A DNA stretch of 64,000 nt, taken from NCBI RefSeq assembly GCF_004000255.1, contig NZ_RCIQ01000002.1, positions 124,001 to 188,000 of the forward strand, read 5' to 3'. Of this stretch, positions 1-9,113 are shown piece after piece; position 1 is the stretch's first letter; each line of letters opens with the position of its first letter. Origin of the DNA: Nioella ostreopsis. Its GTDB lineage: Bacteria > Pseudomonadota > Alphaproteobacteria > Rhodobacterales > Rhodobacteraceae. The notes below the pieces were generated by a model. The model was not told the origin of the DNA. It saw only the letters and a program-made list of their open reading frames with translations, and ran no database searches. The position numbers were made by a program, and so were the translations under genes.

Positions 1-343
1 GTCTCGCGGAAACCTGCCGATGATGGAACATGTGATGGAGGCGGGCATGACCCTGATGCCGATGATCGGCAAGGCCAAGCTGCTGCGGTCCTGGGGCGGG
101 ATCATGGACATGTCTTCGGACGGCTCGCCCATCATCGACAAGACCCATATCGACGGGCTCTACGTCAACGCGGGCTGGTGCTATGGCGGGTTCAAGGCAA
201 CGCCCGCCTCGGGCCATTGCTATGCCCACCTCATTGCCACCGACCGCCCGCATGAGGCCGCCACCCGCCACCGGCTCGACCGGTTCAACACAGGGAGGAT
301 CATGGATGAGGAATCCAAGGGCTCTCAGCATAATCTGCATTAG
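1..343 (+). CDS. soxB: Sarcosine oxidase beta subunit, 3' end only
   Basis: This is the C-terminal part of the flavoprotein beta subunit of heterotetrameric sarcosine oxidase; the start lies before the window. Reading in frame from base 2 gives a continuous protein with the family's C-terminal FAD-domain sequence, including the LLRSWGGIMDM stretch, the HIDGLYVNAGWCYGGFKATP segment that ends the DAO-type fold, and a HRLDRFNTGRIMDE tail. The beta subunit carries the covalent FMN and non-covalent FAD and does the oxidative demethylation of sarcosine. Subunits delta, alpha and gamma follow on the same strand. The next gene, which is not a usual member of this operon, starts 38 nt before the soxB stop. 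Confidence 0.93.
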   Translation, partial: SRGNLPMMEHVMEAGMTLMPMIGKAKLLRSWGGIMDMSSDGSPIIDKTHIDGLYVNAGWCYGGFKATPASGHCYAHLIATDRPHEAATRHRLDRFNTGRIMDEESKGSQHNLH

Positions 344-815
344 CATGATGGCGGCGGTCCCGGCCTTGGCGAACGACACGTTCCCCATGGGCTGCTATGC
401 GCGCGACTATTCGGCGGAGCATCTGACCGCGCATCCGGCGCAGGTCGCAGAGCGGCTGCGGCTGAACTTCTACCGGCTGGACGGCAGCGCGCCTGACAGC
501 CTGCTCTATTTCGATGTGACCGCCCTGATGGCCAACCAGGGTCATGCCGCCCAAGACGGGCTTGGCGGGGCGGTCATGTCCGAAACCGGGTTTTGCAATC
601 GCCCGTCCGGCTGCGGCGTCGAAGCCGATGGCGGCACGTTCGAGATCACGCGCTTGGCGGATGGGGTGCTCGAAATCCGCACCTCTCACCTGCGCGTTGG
701 CATGCATGGTGGGATCGACCACGAGGGGGTCTATTCCTCGCTTGGCGAAACCTACAACGAATACACAACCTACCGGCTTTTTGCCGCCCAACCTGAAGTC
801 TGTTCGGAGCTCTGA
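306..815 (+). CDS. Secreted protein of unknown function inside the sarcosine oxidase operon
   Basis: Uncharacterised 169-residue protein. The ATG at 306 was chosen because a strong AGGGAGG site lies 7 nt upstream and the resulting N-terminus is a clean signal peptide: a basic MRN start, a hydrophobic core at residues 8-18, and ALA just before residue 23. The mature part has four cysteines (GCY, FCNRPSGC and EVC), enough for two disulfides, which fits a periplasmic location. I recognise no catalytic motif or family. It overlaps the 3' end of soxB by 38 nt, and its TGA overlaps the soxD ATG by one base, so it is almost certainly co-transcribed and coupled to the oxidase. Its place between soxB and soxD is unusual. 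A role in envelope-side sarcosine metabolism is only a guess. Confidence 0.72.
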   Translation: MRNPRALSIICISMMAAVPALANDTFPMGCYARDYSAEHLTAHPAQVAERLRLNFYRLDGSAPDSLLYFDVTALMANQGHAAQDGLGGAVMSETGFCNRPSGCGVEADGGTFEITRLADGVLEIRTSHLRVGMHGGIDHEGVYSSLGETYNEYTTYRLFAAQPEVCSEL

Positions 816-1087
816 TGCGTATCAAATGCCCTCTCTGCGGGGACCGCGACAGCCGCGAATTCACCCCAATGGGACACGAGACCTACATGAACCGGCCAGA
901 CGACGAAGGCTGGAGCCCGGCCTGGGACAACTACCTGCATCTGCGTGACAACCCTGCCGGCGTGACGCGGGAGCTTTGGTATCACGGCGCGGGCTGCACC
1001 AGCTGGCTGCGCGTGGAACGAGACACCGTCACCCATGACATCCTGCGCGTGGAGCTTGCCTCCGACGCCAAGCGGGGGAACGCCTGA
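815..1087 (+). CDS. soxD: Sarcosine oxidase delta subunit
   Basis: Small 90-residue subunit of heterotetrameric sarcosine oxidase, which oxidises sarcosine to glycine with transfer of the methyl group to tetrahydrofolate and production of peroxide. The zinc-site pattern of the family is visible: Cys5-x-x-Cys8 near the N-terminus and His57-x3-Cys61 in the YHGAGC segment. Length and the HGAGCTSWLRVERDT block are typical. The start ATG overlaps the stop of the preceding secreted-protein gene (TGATG), and the stop overlaps the soxA start by one base, so the genes are translationally coupled. The subunit is cytoplasmic and structural; it has no known catalytic role of its own. Confidence 0.95.
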   Translation: MRIKCPLCGDRDSREFTPMGHETYMNRPDDEGWSPAWDNYLHLRDNPAGVTRELWYHGAGCTSWLRVERDTVTHDILRVELASDAKRGNA

Positions 1088-4017
1088 TGCGGATAGAGGG
1101 CAAAGGCCGGATCGACGTTTCGACCCCGGTGAAATTCAGCTTCGACGGGCAGGGATACACCGGATTCAAGGGCGATACGCTGGCCTCGGCGCTGCTGGCC
1201 TCTGGCGTCAAGCTGGTGGGCCGGTCGTTCAAATACCACCGCCCGCGCGGGGTGCTGACGGCAGGCTCGGAAGAGCCCAATGCCATGGTGGAAATCGGAC
1301 GCGGCGCGGCGCAGGTGCCGAACGTCCGCGCCACGGTGCAGGAGATCTATGACGGGCTTGACGCCTACAGTCAGAACCGCATGGGGCCGCTGGCCTATGA
1401 CCTGTTGTCGGTCAATGACCTCTTCCCGAATTTCCTGAGCGCGGGCTTCTACTACAAGACCTTCATGTGGCCGCGTGCCTTTTGGGAAAAGCTCTATGAG
1501 CCGGTGATCCGCCGCGCGGCGGGCCTGGGGTCGCTCTCGGGCAAGCACAATCCCGACCACTACGAGAAGGCTTTCGCCCATTGCGATATCCTCGTGATCG
1601 GCTCCGGCCCCACCGGGCTGATGGCGGCGCTGACGGCGGCGCTTGGCGGGGCGGACGTGATCCTGTGTGAAGAAAGCAACGAGTTCGGCGGGCGGCTTCT
1701 GTCCGAGGATGAGGAGATTGACGGCCAGCCGGGGGCCGAGTGGGTGGCGAGCATGCTCGACGCGTTGCGCGACACGGGCCGGGTGCGGCTCATGTCCCGG
1801 ACCACGGTGACGGGCGCTTATGATCAGGGCACCTATGGCGCGCTGGAACGGGTGGGCCTGCATGTGAACGGCCCCGCCGAGCTGCCCAAGGAATGCTTCT
1901 GGCGGATCAATGCGCGGCAGGCGGTTCTGGCAGCAGGCGCGCTGGAACGCCCCTTGGCCTTCCCGATGAACGACCGGCCCGGCATCATGATGGCCAGCGC
2001 CGTGCGCAGCTACCTGCATCGCTACGGCGTGGCGGCGGGGCGCAAGGTGACACTGTTTGCCACCAATGACGATGCGCACCGTACCGCGCTCGACCTGATG
2101 GCCAACGGGGTGGAGATCGCCGGTGTGGTCGATGCCCGCCCGGATGCGAATGCGCAGGGCGACTATCCGTTCTTTGCTGGGGCCGAGGTCATCACCACAA
2201 AGGGCCGCAAGGCGCTGACCGAGATCACCATCCGCCACAATGGCAGCGAACAGAAGATCGCCACCGACTGCCTTGCCATGTCCGGCGGCTGGAACCCGAC
2301 CCTGCACATGACCTGTCACATGAACAGCCGTCCGGTCTGGAACGAGGAGATCGCGGGCTTCGTCCCAGCCGATGACGCCGTTCCGGGGCTGATCCCCGCG
2401 GGGGCCTGCAAGGGCACATATTCGACGGCGGGCTGTCTGGCCGAGGGTGTGGAGGCCGCGAAACAGGCGCTGTCCGCGCTTGGGGGCAAGACACCCGAGG
2501 TGGAGATCCCGCAGGCCAGCGATGCCGTGGGCGGGTCGAAACCGCTGTGGCTTGTCTCGGGTAAGGGCCGGGCGTGGCTCGACTTTGCCAATGACGTGAC
2601 CTCGAAGGACATCAAGCTGGCCGCGCAGGAGGCGTTTACCTCTGTCGAGCACATGAAGCGCTATACCACGCAGGGCATGGCGCCGGATCAGGGCAAGAAC
2701 TCCAATATCGGGGCGCTGGCCATTCTGGCGGATGCGACGGGTCGGGCGATCCCGGAAACCGGGACGACGACTTACCGTCCGCCCTACGTGCCTGTGTCGA
2801 TTTCGGCGCTTGGGGCCGGGGCACAGGGCAAGGGTTTCGCGCCCGAACGCTTCACCACCAGCCACGATGCCAGCATCGAACGCGGCGCGCCGATGATTAC
2901 GGCGGGGCTCTGGTATCGCCCCAGCTACTTCCCGCGCCCGGGCGAGACGACATGGCGGCAGTCCTGCGACCGCGAGGTCAACATGACCCGCAGCGCGGTT
3001 GGCATCTGCGACGTCTCCACCCTCGGCAAGATCGACATTCAGGGCCCCGACGCGGGCGCGTTTCTGGACTTCGTCTATACCAACATGTTCTCCACGCTGA
3101 AGGTGGGCCGCGTGCGCTACGGCCTGATGCTGCGCGAGGATGGGCATGTGATGGATGACGGCACCACCGCGCGCTTGGGCGAGAGCCACTACGTCATGAC
3201 CACCACCACAGCGGCGGCGGGCGAGGTGATGAAACACCTTGATTTCGTTCAGCAATGTCTGCGGCCTGACCTGAATGTCCGCTTCATCTCGGTCACCGAA
3301 CAATGGGCGCAGTTCAGCGTTGTCGGCCCCAAGTCACGCGATCTGCTGAACGGGTTGCTCGATGCCCCGATTGACAACGACAGCTTCCCCTATATGGGTT
3401 GTGGCGAAGTCTCGGTCATGGGCGTCAGGGGGAGGCTTTTCCGCATCTCCTTCTCGGGCGAACATGCCTATGAAATCGCCGTGCCGTCGCGCTATGGCGA
3501 GGCGCTCTACCGGCAGTTGGTGACGCAGGCTGAAACGCTTGGCGGCGGCGCCTACGGGATGGAGGCGCTCAATGTGATGCGGGTCGAGAAGGGCTTCATC
3601 ACCCATTCCGAGATTGACGGGCGCGTGGTACCCTTCGACATCGGAATGGACCGGATGGTGTCGGCCAAGAAGATGTGCATCGGCAAGCCTGCGACGCTGC
3701 GCGAGGGGCTGAAGGAAACCGACCGACCGCAACTTGTCGGGCTGAAACCCGTGGGTGCTGTGAAAGAGCTGACCGCCGGTGCGCGGCTGTTCTCTGCCGG
3801 GGCCGACGCGACGCGGGTGAATGTGGAGGGTTACACGACCTCGGTCGGGTTCTCGCCCTCGCTTGGGCATTTCATCGGACTTGGCTTCCTCAAGGACGGC
3901 CCGAACCGAATGGGTGAGGTCGTGAAGATGGTCGATCATGTGCGCAAGGTGGAGACGACGGTGGAGGTGTGCAGCCCCGTCTTCCTCGATCCGGAAGGGG
4001 AGAAACTGCGTGGTTAA
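1087..4017 (+). CDS. soxA: Sarcosine oxidase alpha subunit
   Basis: Large 976-residue alpha subunit of heterotetrameric sarcosine oxidase. Domain order is as expected: an N-terminal ferredoxin-like fold (residues about 10-100, with the FKYHRPRG and EEPNA segments), a dinucleotide-binding region with ILVIGSGPTGL from about residue 168, and a C-terminal aminomethyltransferase (GCV_T-like) half from about residue 590 that binds tetrahydrofolate and takes the methyl group as 5,10-methylene-THF. The start overlaps the soxD stop (TGATG). The soxG GTG start lies inside the last codons, so all subunits sit on one message. The methylene-THF made here feeds one-carbon metabolism. Length is normal and there are no interruptions. 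Confidence 0.96.
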   Translation: MRIEGKGRIDVSTPVKFSFDGQGYTGFKGDTLASALLASGVKLVGRSFKYHRPRGVLTAGSEEPNAMVEIGRGAAQVPNVRATVQEIYDGLDAYSQNRMGPLAYDLLSVNDLFPNFLSAGFYYKTFMWPRAFWEKLYEPVIRRAAGLGSLSGKHNPDHYEKAFAHCDILVIGSGPTGLMAALTAALGGADVILCEESNEFGGRLLSEDEEIDGQPGAEWVASMLDALRDTGRVRLMSRTTVTGAYDQGTYGALERVGLHVNGPAELPKECFWRINARQAVLAAGALERPLAFPMNDRPGIMMASAVRSYLHRYGVAAGRKVTLFATNDDAHRTALDLMANGVEIAGVVDARPDANAQGDYPFFAGAEVITTKGRKALTEITIRHNGSEQKIATDCLAMSGGWNPTLHMTCHMNSRPVWNEEIAGFVPADDAVPGLIPAGACKGTYSTAGCLAEGVEAAKQALSALGGKTPEVEIPQASDAVGGSKPLWLVSGKGRAWLDFANDVTSKDIKLAAQEAFTSVEHMKRYTTQGMAPDQGKNSNIGALAILADATGRAIPETGTTTYRPPYVPVSISALGAGAQGKGFAPERFTTSHDASIERGAPMITAGLWYRPSYFPRPGETTWRQSCDREVNMTRSAVGICDVSTLGKIDIQGPDAGAFLDFVYTNMFSTLKVGRVRYGLMLREDGHVMDDGTTARLGESHYVMTTTTAAAGEVMKHLDFVQQCLRPDLNVRFISVTEQWAQFSVVGPKSRDLLNGLLDAPIDNDSFPYMGCGEVSVMGVRGRLFRISFSGEHAYEIAVPSRYGEALYRQLVTQAETLGGGAYGMEALNVMRVEKGFITHSEIDGRVVPFDIGMDRMVSAKKMCIGKPATLREGLKETDRPQLVGLKPVGAVKELTAGARLFSAGADATRVNVEGYTTSVGFSPSLGHFIGLGFLKDGPNRMGEVVKMVDHVRKVETTVEVCSPVFLDPEGEKLRG

Positions 4018-4564
4018 GCTGCTTGCGAAATCGCCTGTTGAGGGGCTTGTTCCCTTGGAAATCAATGGCTTGACCCTGACGGAATCCGGTCTGGGTCCGG
4101 TCACTTCCGTGGCCCCCTATGCAGGCCAGGAGGCGGCCGCCTCGGGCGCATTGAAGGCGCTCATTGGGGCCGAGATGCCGTCGCCGAACCGGTCCACGGG
4201 CCGCGAGGGTGCGCGTGTGATCTGGACGGGGGCAGGGCAGGCGATGGTGGTTGGCGCTGACGTCGATGCATCCCTTGCGCAGCACGCCGCGCTAACCGAT
4301 CAAAGCGACGCTTGGGTAACTTTTAGGCTGCAAGGTCAAGGGGTTGAGGATGTGTTGGCACGGCTCACACCGCTCGATCTGAACCCCGGCGTATTCAAGA
4401 CAGGCCATGCCGCCCGCAGCCAGTTGGGCCATATGAACGCGGTCTTTCTGAAGGTCGCGGCGGATGCGTTCGAGATCATGATCTTCCGCTCCATGGCGCG
4501 CACGGCGGTGCATGAATTCGAGATCGCCATGAAGGCCGTCGCCGCCCGCGCCGCGCTGTCCTGA
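4010..4564 (+). CDS. soxG: Sarcosine oxidase gamma subunit
   Basis: The 184-residue gamma subunit, last gene of the sarcosine oxidase operon. The GTG at 4010 is taken as the start: it overlaps the soxA stop by 8 nt, has GGAAGGGG upstream at good spacing, and gives the normal N-terminus (VKLLAKSPVEGL). Family features include the LTESGLGPVTSVAPY segment, a WTGAGQAMVV stretch and the C-terminal RSMARTAVHEFE helix. The fold resembles the GcvT/YgfZ family, but the subunit is mainly structural in the complex. The gene is followed directly by a GC-rich intergenic repeat and a convergent gene. Confidence 0.92.
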   Translation: MVKLLAKSPVEGLVPLEINGLTLTESGLGPVTSVAPYAGQEAAASGALKALIGAEMPSPNRSTGREGARVIWTGAGQAMVVGADVDASLAQHAALTDQSDAWVTFRLQGQGVEDVLARLTPLDLNPGVFKTGHAARSQLGHMNAVFLKVAADAFEIMIFRSMARTAVHEFEIAMKAVAARAALS

Positions 4565-4576
4565 CCCCCGAAAACA

Positions 4577-4631
4577 GGGGGGTGCCGGGCGTACACCCCC
4601 TGTGCACCCCCCGTACACCCCCTGTGCAGAC
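4577..4631 (+). repeat. GTACACCCCC-rich intergenic repeat, copy 1
   Basis: A 55-nt element made of about three 11-nt units of the form GTRCACCCCCY, bounded by GGGGGGTGCCG and GTGCAGAC. A second copy in reverse orientation at 33473-33527 has the same length and differs at five positions (about 91% identity), so this is a dispersed repeat and not chance GC richness. It lies between the convergent ends of soxG and a DUF4166 gene. Function is unknown; it may be a mobile palindromic-type repeat or act on mRNA 3' ends. Confidence 0.85.
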
Positions 4632-4643
4632 GAAATGGCTGTG

Positions 4644-5186
4644 TCAGTCCGGCCGCAGCCGCCCGCGATAGCGGATAAGCAGCCCGATCAGGGGCAGCGA
4701 TGCCGACACGTCAAAGCCGAAATCGCCCGCCTCTGTCTGGCATTCGCTCGTCTCGCTGAGCGGGGTCAGCCAGCGGGGCATGGGCAGGCCCAGAACATGC
4801 ATCCGGTCGATGCCGTAATGCAGCCGCCCGTCCTGCATCCATAAGGACATGCGCAGGCGCACCGGGCCAAAGCGTTCCATGACCGCGCGGCCATCGTCTG
4901 AGACGCTCAGGCGGGATTGCGTGACATGGCCCCCGAAGTCGCGCCGCCAGGTGCAGCCGCCATCCGGCCCCGGCTGGATCAGCAAGGTGACCGGCAGATC
5001 GGGGGCGGCCTGCGGAAACCCCCCAAGCCAGAGCGCCATGCGGGCCAGCCAGGACGGCCCGCGGGTTACGGCGCAGCGGCCCTGAAACCGGGTCTCGCCA
5101 TCGACCGTATGCAGGGCCTCGATGGCCGGGGGAAGGACAAGCCCCGTGGTGGCAGCAACGCGCGCGACCGGGTCCATCAGCCCCAC
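4644..5186 (-). CDS. DUF4166-type protein
   Basis: A 180-residue protein matching the DUF4166 type: a compact domain with the WRRDFGGHVTQSRL segment and C-terminal basic tail IRYRGRLRP. No catalytic residues are known for the family, and no signal peptide or membrane segment is obvious. The start overlaps the 3' end of the upstream DCC-family gene by 10 nt, so both are on one leftward message. This pairing is seen in other proteobacteria, but its meaning is not known. The 3' end faces soxG across a 55-nt repeat. Confidence 0.75.
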   Translation of the reverse strand: MGLMDPVARVAATTGLVLPPAIEALHTVDGETRFQGRCAVTRGPSWLARMALWLGGFPQAAPDLPVTLLIQPGPDGGCTWRRDFGGHVTQSRLSVSDDGRAVMERFGPVRLRMSLWMQDGRLHYGIDRMHVLGLPMPRWLTPLSETSECQTEAGDFGFDVSASLPLIGLLIRYRGRLRPD

Positions 5187-5620
5187 CCACCGGGCAGGAA
5201 GCGGGCTCGGACATCGGCGTCGGGGATCATGCAGGCGTCATGGCGTCCGAACCAGCGATAGCGGTTGCGGGCGATCAGGGAATAGACCGGGTCGGCTAGC
5301 CAGCGGGGCAGCCAGCCGATGCAGGACAGCCACCGCCACCCCCCGCCGATCACCCGCAGGGCGGCGGCAACCGCGCGGGTCTTGGCATGGCATTCGCCCG
5401 CCGCAAGCACCAGCGTGGTCTCATAGCTTTCCGTGGACAGGCCAAGCGCCGCGTAGATCTGCTGCCCGAGCGGGGATTGCGCAGTGACGAAGCGCAGACG
5501 CCTGTCACGGTCATGTTTCAGCAGAAACCGGAAACTGTGGGCGCAGAGCACGCATTCCCCGTCGAACACCACCACCGGGGCGGGGCCGATCCGGTCAGAG
5601 AGGGTCGCGGGCAGCTGCAT
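5177..5620 (-). CDS. DCC-family (DUF393) thiol-disulfide oxidoreductase-like protein
   Basis: A 147-residue protein with the N-terminal signature of the DCC (DUF393) family: VFDGECVLC, in which Cys23 and Cys26 form a CxxC pair after a beta strand, as in thioredoxin-like folds. The downstream IYAALGL and AVAAALRVIGG segments and the tryptophan-rich WLPRWLADPVY helix are also typical. The family is presumed to be redox-active, but no substrate is established. The gene overlaps the following DUF4166 gene by 10 nt and starts 18 nt after the HlyU-like gene ends, so it probably belongs to the same leftward operon. Confidence 0.85.
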   Translation of the reverse strand: MQLPATLSDRIGPAPVVVFDGECVLCAHSFRFLLKHDRDRRLRFVTAQSPLGQQIYAALGLSTESYETTLVLAAGECHAKTRAVAAALRVIGGGWRWLSCIGWLPRWLADPVYSLIARNRYRWFGRHDACMIPDADVRARFLPGGWG

Positions 5621-5638
5621 GGTGGGGATCCCGCCCGG

Positions 5639-5908
5639 TCAGAAGATCCTGTCGCCCATCTGGTCGATCATCGACTTGGCCTTTTCGACGGACGCATCGG
5701 CGGCCTGATCGGCCCCGTGCAGCATGTCGGCGCGGATCAGGTGGTGGGACTTTAACTCTCCGCCGATCTCCTTCTCGATCCGGGCGGCAATGCGGTAGCC
5801 GTCGGGTTCCTTCATCGGCTCGGGGAAGATGGTGTAGCCGTTATAGCTGACGGGCTCGGGGCCCTTGGGGGCTTCGGACCCGCCGAAGAGTTTCTTGAAA
5901 AGGGACAT
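5639..5908 (-). CDS. HlyU-family small protein
   Basis: An 89-residue protein of the HlyU family, named after the Vibrio haemolysin activator (annotated as a transcriptional regulator in Rhodobacterales). It begins with an amphipathic SLFKKLFGG start, followed by the conserved core YNGYTIFPEPMKEPDGYRIA and the helix HHLIRADMLHGADQAAD. It has no recognisable helix-turn-helix, so a direct DNA-binding role is uncertain. A short leader (5935-5970) upstream resembles one in front of the next gene. It is probably the first gene of a leftward three-gene unit with the DCC and DUF4166 genes. Confidence 0.8.
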   Translation of the reverse strand: MSLFKKLFGGSEAPKGPEPVSYNGYTIFPEPMKEPDGYRIAARIEKEIGGELKSHHLIRADMLHGADQAADASVEKAKSMIDQMGDRIF

Positions 5909-5934
5909 CCATATGCTCCTGACCTGTTCGGGGC

Positions 5935-5970
5935 GAAGTGAAGCAAAGGCAGGCGGCGATGTCCATGGGG
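5935..5970 (-). repeat. Short leader motif, copy A
   Basis: A 36-nt segment 27 nt upstream of the HlyU-like start. It shares exact flanks (CCCCATGGACATC and TGCTTCAC on the minus strand) and about 75% overall identity with 6234-6269, which stands at almost the same distance upstream of the next gene. Read on the minus strand, both begin a short open frame of the type MDIxxxxCFTx. It could be a shared promoter or leader-peptide module. Confidence 0.45.
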
Positions 5971-5975
5971 CGGGT

Positions 5976-6209
5976 TCAGCCGCGTGCCGGTCGCGCGGGG
6001 ATCAGCCTGAGGATCAGCAGCAGCCAGGGCAGTCCGTGCAGGACGAGGTCGAAGATGTCGATGGGGCGGGTCAGGGTGCCGCCCGCCAGCATCTTGAGCT
6101 TTTCCCAGATATGCGGTTCGGGCGTGAAGGGGGCGAGGCCGAGGGTGAGGCAGGCGAGGATTAGGTAGATCACCGGGATCGCGTCGAGGCGGCGTTTGAG
6201 GGCGGACAT
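5976..6209 (-). CDS. Small membrane protein of the type annotated 'RND transporter'
   Basis: A 77-residue membrane protein of the short alphaproteobacterial type routinely named RND transporter, though it is far too small to be a pump. A basic start (MSALKRRLD) is followed by a hydrophobic segment at residues 11-28, an amphipathic PEPHIWEKLKMLAGGTL loop that is the family hallmark, and a second hydrophobic segment at residues 49-68. The ATG at 6209 was chosen over an upstream in-frame start because AGGAAG precedes it and the extra N-terminus would be low-complexity sequence. It is probably an inner-membrane accessory peptide; function is unknown. Confidence 0.75.
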   Translation of the reverse strand: MSALKRRLDAIPVIYLILACLTLGLAPFTPEPHIWEKLKMLAGGTLTRPIDIFDLVLHGLPWLLLILRLIPARPARG

Positions 6210-6233
6210 GGGTGGCTTCCTGCGTGGCTTGGT

Positions 6234-6269
6234 GGAGTGAAGCAGGAGGGGCGGGGGATGTCCATGGGG
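6234..6269 (-). repeat. Short leader motif, copy B
   Basis: Counterpart of 5935-5970, placed 25 nt upstream of the small membrane-protein gene. Flanking parts are identical to copy A, and the centre is richer in G on the plus strand. On the minus strand it reads as the start of a MDIxxxxCFTP frame. The repeated position relative to two adjacent start codons argues for a regulatory or leader function, but I see no known motif. Confidence 0.45.
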
Positions 6270-6307
6270 GAATGCCCTGCGCGGAACAAGGCGAAGCCGT
6301 TTGGGAC

Positions 6308-6327
6308 GGTGGGCAGAATTGCCCACC
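6308..6327. repeat. Short hairpin GGTGGGCA / TGCCCACC
   Basis: A perfect 8-bp inverted repeat around a GAAT loop, between the end of the PD-(D/E)XK-like gene and the small membrane-protein gene. It has no uracil tract on either strand, so it is a weak candidate for an intrinsic terminator; it resembles a REP-like intergenic hairpin. Its GGTGGGCA arms could be part of a dispersed family, but no second copy was noticed here. Confidence 0.5.
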
Positions 6328-6399
6328 CTACTTGCTGGAAGCATGCCTCCGGCAGAGGTGGCGGTTGGGGAGTGGTGGGACGTCCTGCCTGAGCCGTGC

Positions 6400-7040
6400 T
6401 TACTCAAGCAGCGCCACATCGGGGTAGATATGATGCATGAAGGCAGAGAGAGGATGATTTCCGGGTAGCCCCAACTGCAAGTCCGCTGCGGTGTATGCGC
6501 TTTGCCAAGTTTCGAGGTCTGAGGGCCCGGCTACCTCTTTCGCATTGAGGAAATCGACGAAGAGCAAATGCGCATCGACGCCAGAGTGCCGCAGCCACCA
6601 CAGATGCGCGATGCGGTTTGCGTATTGATAGTACCTTTGAGTCCAATCGAAATGCGACTCGACGCCGAGAGCGTCTTTCACGCGGTCAAACGACGTCGTG
6701 ATCTTCAGCAGCGAGGATTCCGAGGCCTGACAGGCTGGGGAAACGAACTCGGGAACACGAGCCTTGGCCTCGACAAGGACGATCTTGTCTCCAGCCAGCC
6801 CCAACGCATCCCACTGAGGGCCGCGACGGGGCCAGAATTCGGTCAATTCATTCTCCAACCACGAGAGATTGAGACGCCGTAGAAACGCGCCGTCGCGATA
6901 CTCTGCGAAGGCATCGTTTCTTAAGGGTGACACCCAGTTGATCGGACCCAGGTCGGGAAGTGCCAACACTTCGGGCCGTGTTTCAACAGCCCGTTGTATC
7001 CACTTGAGGCTCCCCCGCGAACCCTCCGGCTGTTCGACTC

Positions 7041-7044
<4 letters not shown>
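6400..7044 (-). CDS. PD-(D/E)XK-like protein coupled to rpoD
   Basis: A 214-residue protein not assigned to a named family. It has the core pattern of the PD-(D/E)XK nuclease fold: Asp79 in PQWDALG, then a hydrophobic strand and Glu92-Ala-Lys94 in KIVLVEAKA. The rest is rich in aromatic residues ([15 protein letters not shown]) and has no second domain. Translation starts at a GTG that overlaps the rpoD stop (GTGA), so it is read from the sigma-factor message. Base composition looks less GC-rich than rpoD, which suggests later acquisition. Whether it cuts DNA or only uses the fold is open; a repair or defence role is speculative. Confidence 0.62.
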
Positions 7045-9029
<1,985 letters not shown>

Positions 9030-9113
9030 AAGGTATCCCCTTCGCGGGCGAGATGATTCGCCCCATGCGTCACATGTTGTTCTAAGCGCGAATCACTGAT
9101 TCGCACACCCGCG

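Noticed and set aside
982-3303. 773-codon open frame on the minus strand opposite soxA
   Set aside because: It is a shadow of the GC-rich soxA codon pattern: Arg/His/Ala-rich, without any recognisable domain, while soxA is complete on the other strand.
4577-4631. CRISPR-type array or tandem minisatellite
   Set aside because: The 11-nt units are contiguous without spacers and only about three long; a second inverted copy shows that the whole 55 nt is the unit.
6210-6419. N-terminal extension of the small membrane protein to 147 residues
   Set aside because: The extra part is proline/arginine-rich shadow sequence with no similarity, and it would overlap the end of the PD-(D/E)XK-like gene; the inner ATG has a proper ribosome site.
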